This document shows, one piece after another, positions 32,501 to 45,900 of a stretch of 64,000 nt of DNA (position 1 is its first letter; the number at the start of each line of letters is the position of its first letter). Source of the DNA: Ananas comosus (taxonomy: Eukaryota; Streptophyta; Magnoliopsida; Poales; Bromeliaceae); contig NC_033629.1 in assembly GCF_001540865.1 (NCBI RefSeq), positions 2,193,490-2,257,489 of the forward strand, given 5' to 3'. Both the position numbers and the translations under genes were made by a program. The notes under the pieces are model-generated. The model did not search any database. It worked only from the letters and a program-made list of their open reading frames with translations, and was not told the origin of the DNA.

Positions 32501-34004
32501 TAAAAGAGACATGCACATGCCGGGAGTACAAAACCCGCACTGAGAGGCATGAAAGCCTGAGAGCCTTCGGTGAATTGAATGGAAACCATCCTTGCTGTTT
32601 CCGAGCCCCTCTGTGGTTGTGATTGAGCAGAGATTTATACTGCAAAGAAGTGTTAGGCAAGAGCTGACGGTAAAATCATTCACTTGGTCAGTAACAGGAT
32701 CGTATGTTGACAGAAGAACGGCGCAAGCGCCACAGCCACCTGAAACAACAGAGCTCATGTAAAGTACTGTTTTCAATATATAAATGCAGAAAACGAATGT
32801 AGAGAAAATCATCTACAATATATTGGTTTATGCTTCCTTGATCCATTTTCAAATTGTTGTGTGAATAACTTGACTGCAACGACGATCCAAATAATTCAAG
32901 TTTGACAACGGCAGCCAAATTTCTCAGGTTCGGTATACACCAACAAATTTCAATTCCTAAACCATATCTCATATCCTAGCTTTCTAATTTGACTCTGGCC
33001 AATTTACTGGGACTGAAATGTAGGAGCTCATCAAAACACCAAAAAGTAATAGCAATGCCCATTAAGGAATCAAACACTCACAAAAAAAGTTCTATTGCAG
33101 ATAATAGTTCGAACAGCTTCTCCATTACAATTGCCCCTGTAACTTCTTACTTTTGGGCTTCAAAAAACTCATTTTTTGCTTTCCGCTGCAGCCAGAAGCT
33201 CAATTTCCCTCTTAATTACATTTTTTAATTGTCGAGACATAGGACTTCACTTCTGCTTCGCAAGTAGAAAAGATATTCTAAAAACATTGTAGCATAGAAT
33301 AATCTATCAAATATTCAAATAGCAGTTCCCAATAACTGCAAATCATGATCCATCTCCCCCTAACTTTACTACTTTATTGCAAAAAAAAAAAAAAAACAAT
33401 TTTTAATAATAATTACCGCAAAAAAAAAGGAGAAAAAGTAACTACCAATCTAAAATGAACACCTTAAATCAACTAAACCAATCAAACAAAGCTTTTCTTT
33501 TGTTTTAAATAAAAAATAATCATCCTCTCGGCACCCGAGCTTCGCCCCTTTATACACCAATCAAATAATTTTTTGCAAAAAAGAAAAGAAAAGAAAAGAA
33601 AAACACATCTCCGTTTTTCCTCAATCAAATAAAGTTTTTAAAGATTTTTTTTTTAAAAAAAAACGATCACCATCTCCGCACCAGAGCTTCGCCCCCCTTC
33701 ATAAACCAATCAAACAAAGTTTATTTTTTTTATTTTAGAAAAAAAAAAACTATCATCACCTTATCCGCACCTGAGCTTCTTCGCACCATTATAAACCAAT
33801 CACACAATTTTTTAATTTTTTTTTTTAAAAAGACGACGACAACAAGAACAACATCAAATCACCTTCTCCGCACCCGAGTTTCGCCCCTTTAAACCGCGTC
33901 CGCGTCCTCAAAAACTCGAGCAAAGTGATCGAAGGCTCCGGCACCTCCGCCTCCGACACCTCGCGCCTCTCCCCGTTCACCGCGAACACCAATTTCCCCA
34001 TCAT
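26516..34004 (-). CDS. Aldehyde oxidase (molybdenum cofactor), copy AO1
   Basis: A cytosolic Mo-flavoenzyme of the xanthine dehydrogenase family that oxidises aldehydes to acids; plant members act on indole-3-acetaldehyde or abscisic aldehyde. Ten exons: 33863-34004, 31045-32739, 30380-30639, 29986-30195, 29490-29708, 28039-29004, 27585-27680, 27385-27483, 27075-27264, 26516-26739. They total 4101 nt, i.e. 1366 residues (family 1330-1370). The start is MMGKLVFAVNGERREV; no in-frame ATG precedes it. The first 2Fe-2S cluster uses C45, C50, C53 and C75; the second uses C115, C118, C162 and C164 ([19 protein letters not shown]). The FAD domain has MVVGNTASGVY and NTASMGGNLVMAQ. The Mo domain has [43 protein letters not shown], and SGEPPLLLAAS with the catalytic Glu near 1296. 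It appears intact. It is the most diverged of the three copies and has the shortest introns. Substrate unknown. Confidence 0.93.
33520..33870 (-). repeat. Degenerate tandem copies of the AO1 exon-1 end and splice donor
   Basis: The minus-strand exon-1 edge GCGAAACTCGGGTGCGGAG, then AAG/GTGAT (cut at 33863), recurs three times inside intron 1. Near 33758-33800 it reads GCTCAGGTGCGGATAAG/GTGAT, near 33667-33710 GCTCTGGTGCGGAGATG/GTGAT, and near 33523-33565 GCTCGGGTGCCGAGAG/GATGA. Each copy is followed upstream by a TTGATTGGT-like motif and T/A-rich filler. Unit spacing is about 103, 89 and 147 bp. Confidence 0.7.
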
Positions 34005-34241
34005 CGCCCACCCCCTCTCCTCCTCCTCCTCCTCCTCCCCCCCTTCTCCTCCTCGCCCATGCGAGTAACCTAATCCGAACAGCGCGACGCGGACAACTCC
34101 TCCTCGTACACAGCAACAGCGGTGATAAGGAGCAGGGGAGGAGCATGCGCATATCCCGATCCCGCGCACTCTCTCGCACGCCACAAAGAGAGGAAATTAC
34201 CTAATAAGAGAATAAAGAAAAAGGAAAAGGAAATGTGAAAA

Positions 34242-34275
<34 letters not shown>

Positions 34276-34333
34276 TCAACGGAGGGGGTAGGGGCATCGA
34301 CATGAGAGCGATTTCGGCGCTTCTCCCTCTCAC

Positions 34334-34368
<35 letters not shown>

Positions 34369-35351
34369 TGCGCGCGTGTGGTGCAGTGAAGTAACTTCTC
34401 GTAGCCACGTTGCTGGGATTCGGTGATGCGATGGAGACGCTACTTGGACTGCGAATTAAGTTTCGAACTTTGCATCCCAGATATTATCAAACTCTTTGCT
34501 ATTTAAACTATAAACAATCGGCATATATTTTTTACAAGTTTAAGTCGTATATATTTTTATCCTAATTCTATTTTGCCTAAATGATCATGTATTAGTATTA
34601 GATGATTCAGTGCATGAAGTAATCAAAACTTTTATGTCATGTATGTCAATACTTGAATAGAATAATGCTGTTGCTGCATATGGATTTTTACAACAATTTA
34701 CTAATATTTTTACAATATTTTACCTGCGTATTGATATGCGCAGTTTTAATTTGATAGTAGTTAATACAATTCATGAGAAGAGATTTTTTTTACAAGTGGA
34801 TAAAGAAAATAAGTACAAAACTGTTACTGTATATGTTAACACATTACCAATTTAGCAATAGTCCCAACACCCCCCTCCAGAGAGTGAAACTCGAAAACTA
34901 AACACTACCCTAATAGGTGTAATAGTAATATATTTATATCAAAAGATATATAGTTTATTATATTTAATACCTGATCAAACGATATGCAAGAATTTTTTAT
35001 ACGCTGAAGAGTATATGCTGCTCTTCTGAATCACACAGCTATGCAGAAGTTGACAGATCCTTCAAACAATATAAGCTTAAATCACATAGCCCTAAAAGTA
35101 TACTCCAAAAAGAAGGAAGAAGCACAGCAAATAGAAGCTATTCCAGAACATTTATACAATGGATACAAACAGAACAAGTAACCAACCGTATCAGATTTTA
35201 TTCATGCTACAAAACCCACTATCCAGCCTTTTATAACTCGTAGCGCTACACGACATGAACTTATTTCTAGTCTTAGCACACAAAATGTTCGAAAAAGCGC
35301 TCTAAAAAAGGCTGTATTTAGTATAACGCTGCAAGGACTCGCGACGACGAA
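34005..35351. other. AO1 upstream region / AO2 downstream region
   Basis: Directly upstream of the AO1 start is a GGA/GAG repeat (34018-34046), a GA microsatellite (34246-34272) and a TG microsatellite (34336-34364), in a GC-rich 400 bp typical of a promoter/5' UTR. AO2 has a similar GGA run before its start. The rest (34430-35351) is AT-rich with no recognised feature and includes the AO2 3' UTR. Confidence 0.65.
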
Positions 35352-36932
35352 TCACACTTTGACTGACTGATGAGCAGAAATGCTTTCCAAGTACTTCTCA
35401 ATGTTGTCGAGCCCGCACATCTCCTTGACCACAGGCATTGTGGCGGGAACCGGCAATTCGAATACAGAGGAAGACTTCTCGGACCCAGTTATCGAAAAGT
35501 GCTCTTTTCTAGCTGCCCTGACGGCTTCTCTTATCGCACAGTGAACTGAAGCTGCAAGAAGTAAAGGCGGCTCCCCAGAAGCTGCATAAGATACATTATA
35601 ATAGCATGTTTTAATAAACATTATGAGAAAGAAAACGAAGAAACTGCAAAAGTGATTCTATATAATTATATAAACTTGGTTATAACTGTTGTTTTTCGGT
35701 TTCTTGGAATCATCTGTTTATGGCTGTTGTAAAAATATATAACAGTCGATTATAACTCATAACTTCAACAGATTTGCAACTACAGAGGTCCAATTTTAAC
35801 AATTTAGTATCTTAAGTGTCAGTCCATTAGTATACCGACATAAAAGGAGTCGCCACATCAGTCAAACCTAACCAAACTCATTACGTAGTAAATTTGACAT
35901 GACATTTTCTTAGCACAATTACAGAGGAAAATTTATTTGGTATGCAAATTTTTGAAGCCAAATGAAAAGGCCTAAACTGGCAAACAAGCAATACCTTTAG
36001 AAGAGAGCAAATGCTTTTGGTGATATCCGCTACTAAATAATTCAACATTCAATTCTCTCGGAATGGTATCGACAGTAGGGGGTTTGTAGGTCCAAGTGCC
36101 ATCCGTGACCACCAAACCATCTGAGTTTGACAAGTGCTCCTCGTTCACGAAGAAACCAATTCCCTGAACAAAAGCACCCTCAACCTGCAGAACAGGGGAA
36201 GAGTGGCCGATAAGGTGCATTACAGAAATTACTAGGAATAGTAGCAAATTTTAATGGAGAGAGAAAGAAGCACCATTATTTATGATGCTATCAGAATTTT
36301 TCCATTTGTCAATTAAACGGCAGGTACCGTCTTTTGAAAACCTAATGGTGTATGAACAGGAAGCAGACCAAACCATTTGCACCGTTATTTACTTTACATT
36401 AGTGTATATAATCACCAGTTGAAAACATACTCAGCACTCAAGGCCCTGTTTGGCCCAGTTAGAGCTTCTAAAAAGTGCAGCTTGAGCAGAGCTATTTGTA
36501 AAAGCATTAAAAGCTTTTCACGATAATAGCTTTCAACTATGGCAGAAAAAGCTTCAGGACGTCAGGTTAAGCAGAATTGAGGCTTCCGCTTACCAGACAC
36601 AAGTTCATGGAAGACTACAAAAAAATCAACGATATTTGGAAGCACTTTGTGGTATATAATGAATTAAGCCAATAGGATGTGTATTGTGTAACAAACCTGT
36701 CCCACATCCACAGCAGGGTTCAAACTTTTGCCACAGTCATATGAAATGTCACTCCTTAGAACCGTGGTAGCTCCGGTGAGAAGATCAATCTCCACCTGAA
36801 AATGCATAAAATTACCATGGTGAGGTTGATATTGTAAGCAGAAGAGATAAATAATGAGCGTTTCTAAAGGAGGGAAAAAAAAAAGAAAAATAGGAAGAGA
36901 ATATGTGCACATCAGTGAAGAATGTCTATAAT

Positions 36933-36963
<31 letters not shown>

Positions 36964-39900
36964 TGTATGAATGTGCGTCCATGTTACACCAAATTCCATA
37001 AATGTACCTCGCTTATAGCAGCTCCGTAATTTAAATAGCTTGAAGAAGTTTGGTCAGGAGTCCAGAATTCACTTGCCGATAAATTAATATTTTCCATAGT
37101 TGCCTGCAATGAGAGAATAGAAATTCACTTTACAAATTCATAAACTTCCAATGGTCCTATACTACCATAGTCTAATGAAAACAACCTTCCAAGACCTATG
37201 ACTAAAACTGCTAAAGAAAATAATAAACACATAAAAGGGTTCACAAAAGAGTGATAAGAAGACCGACACTCAAAAGAAGACGGATGATGAATGCAAAATA
37301 TATATCCATATGAAGCTTAAACCTAGAAACATCTTTGATAAAATACCATTGTAAATATGCAAATATGCAAAAAGTACCCCTGCATCGTTGGTTTAGCATG
37401 TGTACCCGTCAAAACCTTGCTTGCACGTGCACCTCTGCCAGGGTGCAAAAACAATATTTTGAAATATAACTAGGCAGGGTCATGAAACTATGAATCCAAA
37501 TAAACATGATCTACAAGGCACGTGCGCAAATACCAACTTCTGCGGGTCATTTGTACAATTTCGCATATTACAGGTATTTTTATGAAGAAAACCCAAAAGA
37601 AACTATGAAGTCAAAATGATACCTGAGCTATTAAAGCACCCCAAGAAACAAAGCCTGCTTGTTCTTGCAGCCTATCCTTGATTGGCTTTAATCTCTCAAC
37701 CAAAATATCACAAGACAAACTAACCGCTTCGCAACTTGATTCAGATGTGGTGCTCCCACCAGTTACTCCTCCTTGAATTAAGCTTAAAGTATCAGCCTGA
37801 ACAACTCGCACCTTCTCCAACAGGTTCACGCCCCCATCCTCCCACAACTTCCCTAGACCAAATGCCGCCATCTGCTTCACTTTTGTCCACAACCCTTGCC
37901 CTATTTCGATTCCTCCAACCTCAACAACAACCGAGCCATCATTTAAAACTGAAACTTTCCCAGGTGTTGGTCTTAGTCTCACTTGATATATACTGGGTAC
38001 ACAAGAAATACCCCGTTTTTTCCATTTGTTGGCGCTATTGAAATTTTTAATCATTTCAACGCGTTGCTGATAGGTTGGAGATAATGCCAATTTATCAAAC
38101 ATAGAAGGTAAAGAATATGAAGAAGCTTCTCCAAAGTTACCTTCACAATACAACATAATACTCTCAAAGGTGTGAAGATTCTTTCTCCTAACATAATTGG
38201 TATCAAGAGAGAGAACTGAAGCGACATGCTCAATAATAGCTTCGGCAATATAAGACCCTTGTAAATCTCCAGGAGCACGCATTGCTGACTTGGATGGGAG
38301 ATTTGTTTTACAGACCTTTACGTCGCAAGAAAAAGCACCCCAATTGTATTTCTTTAGTGCACCTACGACTGCCCCGGGTATTAGTGGGCTCACATCTTCT
38401 GATATTCCTGCATTAATTCGTAGATCAATGTGCAAAGCGGTAAGTTTCCCATCAGATTTGAATCCAACAGAGTACTTAACATTCATCGGATGCCGCCCTG
38501 CTGCCATGATCATGTCAGTTTTGCGATCCACGTACATTCGAACTGGGCGGCGCAATTTATGTGCTGCAAGTGCACATGCTGTGGCAACCTAACAGAAGTA
38601 ATAATCCGAATCAGTAGTTGCTGGTTTTTTTAATTTCTTTAGCTGATTCAATCAAAACTTTCTGCCCATACTCAGAATACAGTGCCAAGTCCAATATCAA
38701 ACACCATAGTTAAAGAGTTAATCATCTATATTCATCAGGCACCTGGGGCCTGTTTGGCCTGGGAGGAATAAAATCCACCCCTACAGCTCAGAAACTTCAA
38801 GTTAGAGTTTCTGTTTTTGGGTATTAGAAACTCATTTCAGCTTCTCGCCGCAGTGAAAGCTCCAAACATTTTGTTTGTCGGCCACCTCATTGCAACTTCT
38901 TTGCATTAGAGAAGCTCAGTCAGAACAAGGGCCAAAAGGTAGGTAGTAAAGAAATTTCACAAATTTTGGGAATTCTAGCTGAACCATCAAAAATATGAAC
39001 AGTCATGCATGCAAGTCAAAGGAGAATGTTCGTGCAATATATTGCAATTTGCTTCTTTTGCTATCATTCTAAATGTTAAAAGAAGCTTGCATGGACATAT
39101 TAGTTTCCCACAGAAAAGTCTTTAGTCTGTTCTTTTAAAATCAAATTAGATCCCAAAACAATAAACTGAAAAGCATACGCTGGTGTTGAGTCAAAAAACT
39201 ACTGTAAAGTTAATCTAACTGATAATTGGCATAAGAAAAGCTACAATATACAACAATTTTCCAAAAAATTCACAAATTGATGAACTTTTAGTTGGCCACA
39301 TAATTTATCAAGTTATTTGGTAGTGCACCAATGTTTATTGAAAACAATCAAAAGCTATAAATGACCAGTTCAAGAATTCATTGCTGGATATATTATTCAT
39401 TATCTCTTTTATTCTTATTCTTTTAAGAAGGGATAAAAGATAATTAAAAAATGGAATTTGTTTCCCATTTCCTCTTCTTTTTTTTTTTACTTTTTTGTAT
39501 TTATAACCAAACAAGTTCCAAATTTCTTTCAAGCTCACTGAATTGTTTAACTAATTCTGAACTTCCCAACTTTACTGAATTGATCCCAAATGCTGAACAT
39601 GTGACTACAGCCCATAAGGATATTTCAAAAACAATCTTGACTCGTGAATTCCCTGCTTGCCTAGCTGTCACGATATCTGATTGCATAAATTCCCTCATAG
39701 GCATTTCTACTATGGGGAATTTTTATCCTCAAAAGGTAACCAGTCATAGCCGTCACATGCTGTAAAAATAGGAGGTCTATATGCAACTGAATTTTCGTGG
39801 TAACAAATTTATTTGTTCAGAGAGAGAGAGGGAGAAAGGGAGAGATGCTCACAGCGATTGCTTTGAATGCCTTCCCACCAAAACCCCCTCCAACTCTTCT

Positions 39901-42900
39901 TGTAATAACACGGACATTGTGGAAGGGGATGCCCAGGCACTTCGCAATCACACTCTGTGTAAGCTCAGGGCATTGACTTGAAGAGTAAACCACCAGGCAA
40001 TTATCTTCATCTGGAAGAGCTAGAGCTGTTTGCGTCTCCATGTAAAAATAATACTGTGAACCAAGATTTACCTGGCAAAAGCAACATAATAATAATTGTT
40101 GACACGATGGGTGCGTGAGATAAACAGAACAAAACAAGTTGGTCAGAATAAAATCAATTATTTTTAGTGAAATTTGCCGGGGCCATTTCATAATGATAAA
40201 CAAGAAACAACAAAATGTAAGAGAGTCAAATACTCATAAAAGTGCAACTAGTATCATTGACTCATTAATAAGACTAATGCTGCATTATTTGTTTGAACTT
40301 CCCATTGTAATTGAATTTGTTTAAAAAAAATTTAAAAATTATTTTTTTGTATTTTATAAGAGAAAAACTGTAATACGGTTAAAAGAAAGAAAGAAAGATG
40401 TCTTTGCATTTTTTAAATTCTAACATGTAAAAATTCTTATTCTGCATCAGGTGTAGTTGTACTTTATATACAAAAAAGCTTATAAGTATGTTAATTGATG
40501 AGTATAGTAAGTTATACATAGCAAATATTCATAATTATTTGATTAAATCTTTCAAAATAATATTATTAGAGCTTATTGGAACCAAAAAAATTAAAATAAG
40601 TACGTGCCAGAACGTGCCAATAGGAGGTCATCTGTATCCATCGGCACGTAAGCGTGCCATGTGTCGGCACACAAGCGTGCCGGTGCCGTACCGTACCATG
40701 CCAGACAGACAGCGACACGCTTCTGTACCACGGCACTTTAAACCTTGATTATCAATACACTGGAGGGGTCTTTTCGCAATAAATACAACCTTTGAGCCAT
40801 AAAATTCCTGTTAGATGTAAAGGAAAATGGATATAGAAAAGCACCTCGCCAGATTGAATTGTTTGATCAGCTTCTGCCATTCCTTTGGAGAAATCACCTA
40901 TTGATTTAGGATCAAAAGGGGGTGGAATTTGGAAATAACTTTGTCTCTTAATTGCATCTTCTACCGTTAAAATTGGTGGTTCCAAATTTTCCATGCCATA
41001 GTCAACAGTAGCTTGTTTAGCAGCCATGTTGGCATATCTCTGAGTTTCTGCAATCTGAAAAGACATGGTCCATCTCAGTCATAACAGCAGAAGTCACATT
41101 TAACCAGAAAGAAATATTCAGGTCACAAAAAGAAAAGGTTAACCCACTTGTGCATTGGCATATGAAGTAGAAACATAACTAGATAAGGGCCTCTGTTTAA
41201 TCATCTAGTCATGTATACGCCTCTGTAGAATCTTAATTTCATACATACCCCTCAAAACTGCAGTTTTTCACAAAGATACCCTTAAATTGGGGAGTCATCC
41301 AATTCACATGGATGACTTGGTTTCCTATTGGAAAATGGTTTTTAAGAGGAGCATTTTCTTAAGTACAAGGATACATGTACGAATTAGGGTTTTGAAGGCC
41401 ATCTATGATGATTCAGATTTTGCAGGAACACTTAGGTTATTAGATAACGTTGTAAGGGTATATGCCTGAATATGTTGAAAAAAAAAATTGCGAGAGCAAG
41501 AGAGGTACCAAAATGCCTAGTGGTTGTCCAGCATACTCGGTAAGCGAATCAGCAAATAATGGTTCCGTCCCAAACACAAAGGACACTCCGATATTTTGCC
41601 CACCGCTTGGAATGTCCTTCACAGTAAGAACAGAGACAATTTTCTGTGCTGCAAGAGAATTGTTAAAGTTGATTCCTCTAACGTGAGCAAGGGGTCTGGT
41701 GCTGTAGATAAAAGCTCCATAGAGACAGTCCTTTGGAGCAGGAATGTCATCCACATATACAGCTTCACCTGCATAAGTTAAGCATGTAATTAGTGCTAAA
41801 GAAGAAACATTTAACTTCAACGAGTTGTGAAGGTGTCAGATAGAAACATTTATGCACTAAAATATGCTTGGCAAGTGATATGACCGAGCAACGCATGATG
41901 CTGAGATTTCAAACCAGGCCAATATTTGATTGGATGTTAATGGTCAGTTCGATATGTTTGGACAACATCATGCAGGTTTCATATCCAAATTCAGCCTGAT
42001 AACATAATCATCTCATTACCCTACTAAAGCTCAAGGATTAAATCAATAATGAAGAGACAATATGAGGGTTATCATGTAAATAACAAGAATTGCAGGATTT
42101 ATAGGCAATATTCAAAGATTTAAAGAACTAATAAGCAAGAAAGATAAATGAAGTAAAGCTCCTCAAGGATGCAAGTAGGTACCAGAAGCTTGGATATCCG
42201 CTCCAGCTTTATTAGTTGGCGCCCCAACTGGGAAATAGTCTTTGCTGAACTCCACTTCTTGCTGTGAAGAAAAATGTAAATCACTGTCATCATGATATAC
42301 ATGATTTAAGGCCATATTGTTTTCGTATCCATTGAGACAGCCATGTGGATATTTAGCAGTATCACTATTAGATATAAGAGTCTTCCCAGGCTCTGTCAAA
42401 TCTTTAGCAAGTGGGTGGAGAAAACTGAATAGGAAACTAACAGACAAACTTGTTCTATATTCAGGATGCGACGTGCCTTTGGAAGCAACAACTGTTTCTC
42501 TAAGCAACCCGAATGCTTCAAGTAGAACAGACGTGGTAACGGCTTTACCCACTAGAAACTCCTCAACTTTCCTTGCCCTAATGGCATGCTGTGTTCCATA
42601 CGCACCAAAAGCCAACTGTACTTTATCCAAGATAAAAGCGCCTGATTCTTTACATGGAGAAATCTGTGCTAGAAATGCAGAATTGAGATAAGCCACGGCA
42701 TTGCCGAGAGGACGAGGGGCAGCTCTGTATGTGTTAAAAAGCAGTTCAGTCCCTGCTATACTCCAAGAAGGAATAAATATGCTCAATAGTATGGTTTTAC
42801 AATCGAATGGAGGCCTCTCCAAAAATTCCTCCAGCGTCAGAGTTAACCTTTCTGAAGGTGTTTGGATACAAATAGTGGAACCGGCAGCAAGAAGTATTGT

Positions 42901-45900
42901 GGCTATGTCTGAGGCAAATTCAGATCTTTGAGCCATCATTATATTTCCTCCTAAGCTAGCTGTATTTCGAACAAATGGCGAGGCTACCTTATTCATGTGA
43001 TCAGCGATTTTCTTGAAGACTGCAGCACCATCATTCTCTTCTCTAAGCACTTCGATAGCTCTAGAAATCGTCACCGCTGCTCCAAATTCAATGCCTTTGT
43101 TATCCTTTTTAATCACCGAAAGCTCAGGGATTGCTCGGAGGTCAACATACTTATCATACAAGTCCATATCTTTATAAACGCCAGAGCCAGTGTTTCCCAC
43201 TACCAATTTGACTTTTCTTTCATCAAATGCATTAGAATTCAGTAACTTGTAAAGTTCTTCAATACTATCAGGGCGATACCAACCCTCTTCGACAGAAGTA
43301 AGCGTAGTTCCATTCAGAACACTAGATGAGGATTGGATTTCAGTTTTTAGGAATTCCGGGAAAGTGCAGACTCTGCCACTAGAATAGGAGGGCAACTTGG
43401 TAGTTTTCAAATCCTTATCCCCCTTTTTCCAAAAAGTATTCAACCCCAAATCTTCCAAATCTACGTCAGCTGCGAAGCTCTTGCAAGCATCTAGAATGGG
43501 TCGGTAACCAGTGCATCGACACAAATTACCTTGAATAGCCTTCGCCGCCTCGGAGACCGTAAGCTTGGAGAACCCATTTGGCGGCTCAGGTCTATCAGTC
43601 TTTTTGTCTGCATTAACAACGGCAGAGAAAAGGGACATGCACATTCCGGGGGTACAAAAACCACACTGCGAGGCATGAAAGCCGGCCATCCTTTGGTGAA
43701 TTGAATGGAAACCATCCTTAGCATTTCCAAGACCCTCGGTGGTTGTAACTGAGTAGAAATTTATACTGCAAAGGAGTGTAAGGCACGAACTCGCAGAAAA
43801 TTCTTCGACTTGGTCTGTGGTGGGATCGTATTTTGATAGAAGAACAACACAAGCTCCACAGCCACCTGCAGCAGGGTCAACAACTGATGAATTTAAAAGA
43901 ATTTCTACATAGAAAGTATTGCTAGTTTCAAAATTCTATAACAATAGACATATATACGTGGACAAGAAAGAGAGGGCTGAATTGATTGGAAATAATGCTT
44001 AGCCATCAAAATTAGAATTTAGAGAGAATCAGAATATTTTAAGTAAAACAAGCAAAACAATCTAATAGGTCGACGAAATGTTGATCAAAGGTAGATGGCT
44101 AGAAGCATAGGAGAAAAAGGGAGGGTGGAACGAAACATGATTAGGAGTACGCAGCCTATGGGCTTTTAATGTTAGAAACATAGAAAGAGAACCTCCCCCT
44201 TACCATCTCAAGAGACCATTTCAAGAGAAGGGGAAACAGATTTCCCTGGTTAAACCTCCCCCTTACCCATTTCAAGAAGAAAAAATTGTTACAGGCATCC
44301 TAAAACTCCATTTAGACCCAATATATTGGCATTAGGGTGCACAGAAAAGATGTTCAGTCTTTATTCAAGTGTAACATTCACTCCCATCTATGAGTCTGGC
44401 TTGACTCATGACTTGCTTTGTATTTGGCCATGATAAGTTTACAGCACAAACATACTCATATATATATATACAATTTAGTTACAAGTCAAAAAAGATAAGG
44501 CATAAATTGAAAGCATATAAACAATTGTATAGTCATGTATAGGGTTGTTGAACGGGCTGTGGGTCGTGCTGGGACATACCCAGCCAATCCATAGCCTGGC
44601 AACACCCGACTCGCACCCATGGTGTGGGCCATGCTAGGCTGTAGCCTCATGACCTGTGGCCTGGCATGGCTCGGCCTGCATCCAAATGCCGCAATGTCGG
44701 GCTACAAGGCTAGGCGTGGCTCGGTATGGCCCGGTCCATTTATGACTGGACTTTAGTACCAGGCGGGTCTATTTTTTTTTTCCTTTTTCTAATATATTTT
44801 TTATTTTTATTCATTATTCAAAAATTAATTTATCATACTCAAATTTTAAATAATTTTAAAAAAAATTCATCTAAAACTTATTTATTCAATAAAAAACTAA
44901 ATATATTTTATAAAATCAATTGAAAAGGATTTTAAAAATAAAATTAAAATATATAAAAAAAAATATTGTAGTAAAATAGCCCGGCCCGGTTTAGGCCGTA
45001 GGCTATGCTGGGCCATCACCATCCAAAGAAAGGTGGCCCGACCCGGCCCTGCTCAGATTTAAATCCATGTAGTGCTGGGCCACCTTGTGGCTCGTTTTGG
45101 CCCAAAAATCTGGACCGTCCAGCCCAGCACGGCCCAGATTACATTCCTAATCATGTAGTATGTAAATGTAAATAAAGAGACAGACGTACGCACGCATGGA
45201 GAGAGCGTTTCACATATTAATAGTACTGCTGTTTAGTCATTTTCATATGTAAATAGTACGATTGTTGACACCTAAACTAACATGAGGCAAAGAAAAATAT
45301 ATTGAAAAACGACACACAACAACCAAAAAGGACTTCGACATAGCACTCGAGTTATGATAGATAACTACAGCAAAGGCCATTTTAGGGTGAAAGGGCTCTA
45401 GCAGAGAGATTTGGCTTCAGTATCGCCTAACAAAAGGGAGTTTCAGGCCTTTTGGCAATCCATGTTCGACGAAGAATAAGATACTGAGGCCGAGATGAAG
45501 AAGCTTCATATTCTGAAGTTCCGGCTTCTACTCTAGAGAGAAAATGCCAGGACGATTTCACTACAATATTTTCTGTAACACTCCAAATAGTTTCACATCG
45601 GATGGAAAAAGAGTTGTGATTGGGACTATAAGAGTTTAATTATGGGTCTTAATAATAATAACCGGGCTTCAAAATTTTGGGGTGGTAGTTCTGGGCTCGA
45701 CAAATTATTATTGCTAGTAGGTCGACCCACCGAAAGTGTGAAAGCTAAGTACTATGCAGAACAAAGTGTTGCACCATGGGTTTGGCGGGAACTACCTTTT
45801 GAACTCGCAGGAGCCACTTCTAAAATCTCACAGCGCATGATAATTCTGGTCGGACGGAAAATAAGTTGATTGGGAATATAAAAGATCATGGACGCTAATA

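Noticed and set aside
33825..34184. Longer N-terminal extension of AO1
   Set aside because: The upstream in-frame codon is GTG, not ATG, and the added residues are encoded by a GGA repeat; the family starts with a short leader before FAVNGER.
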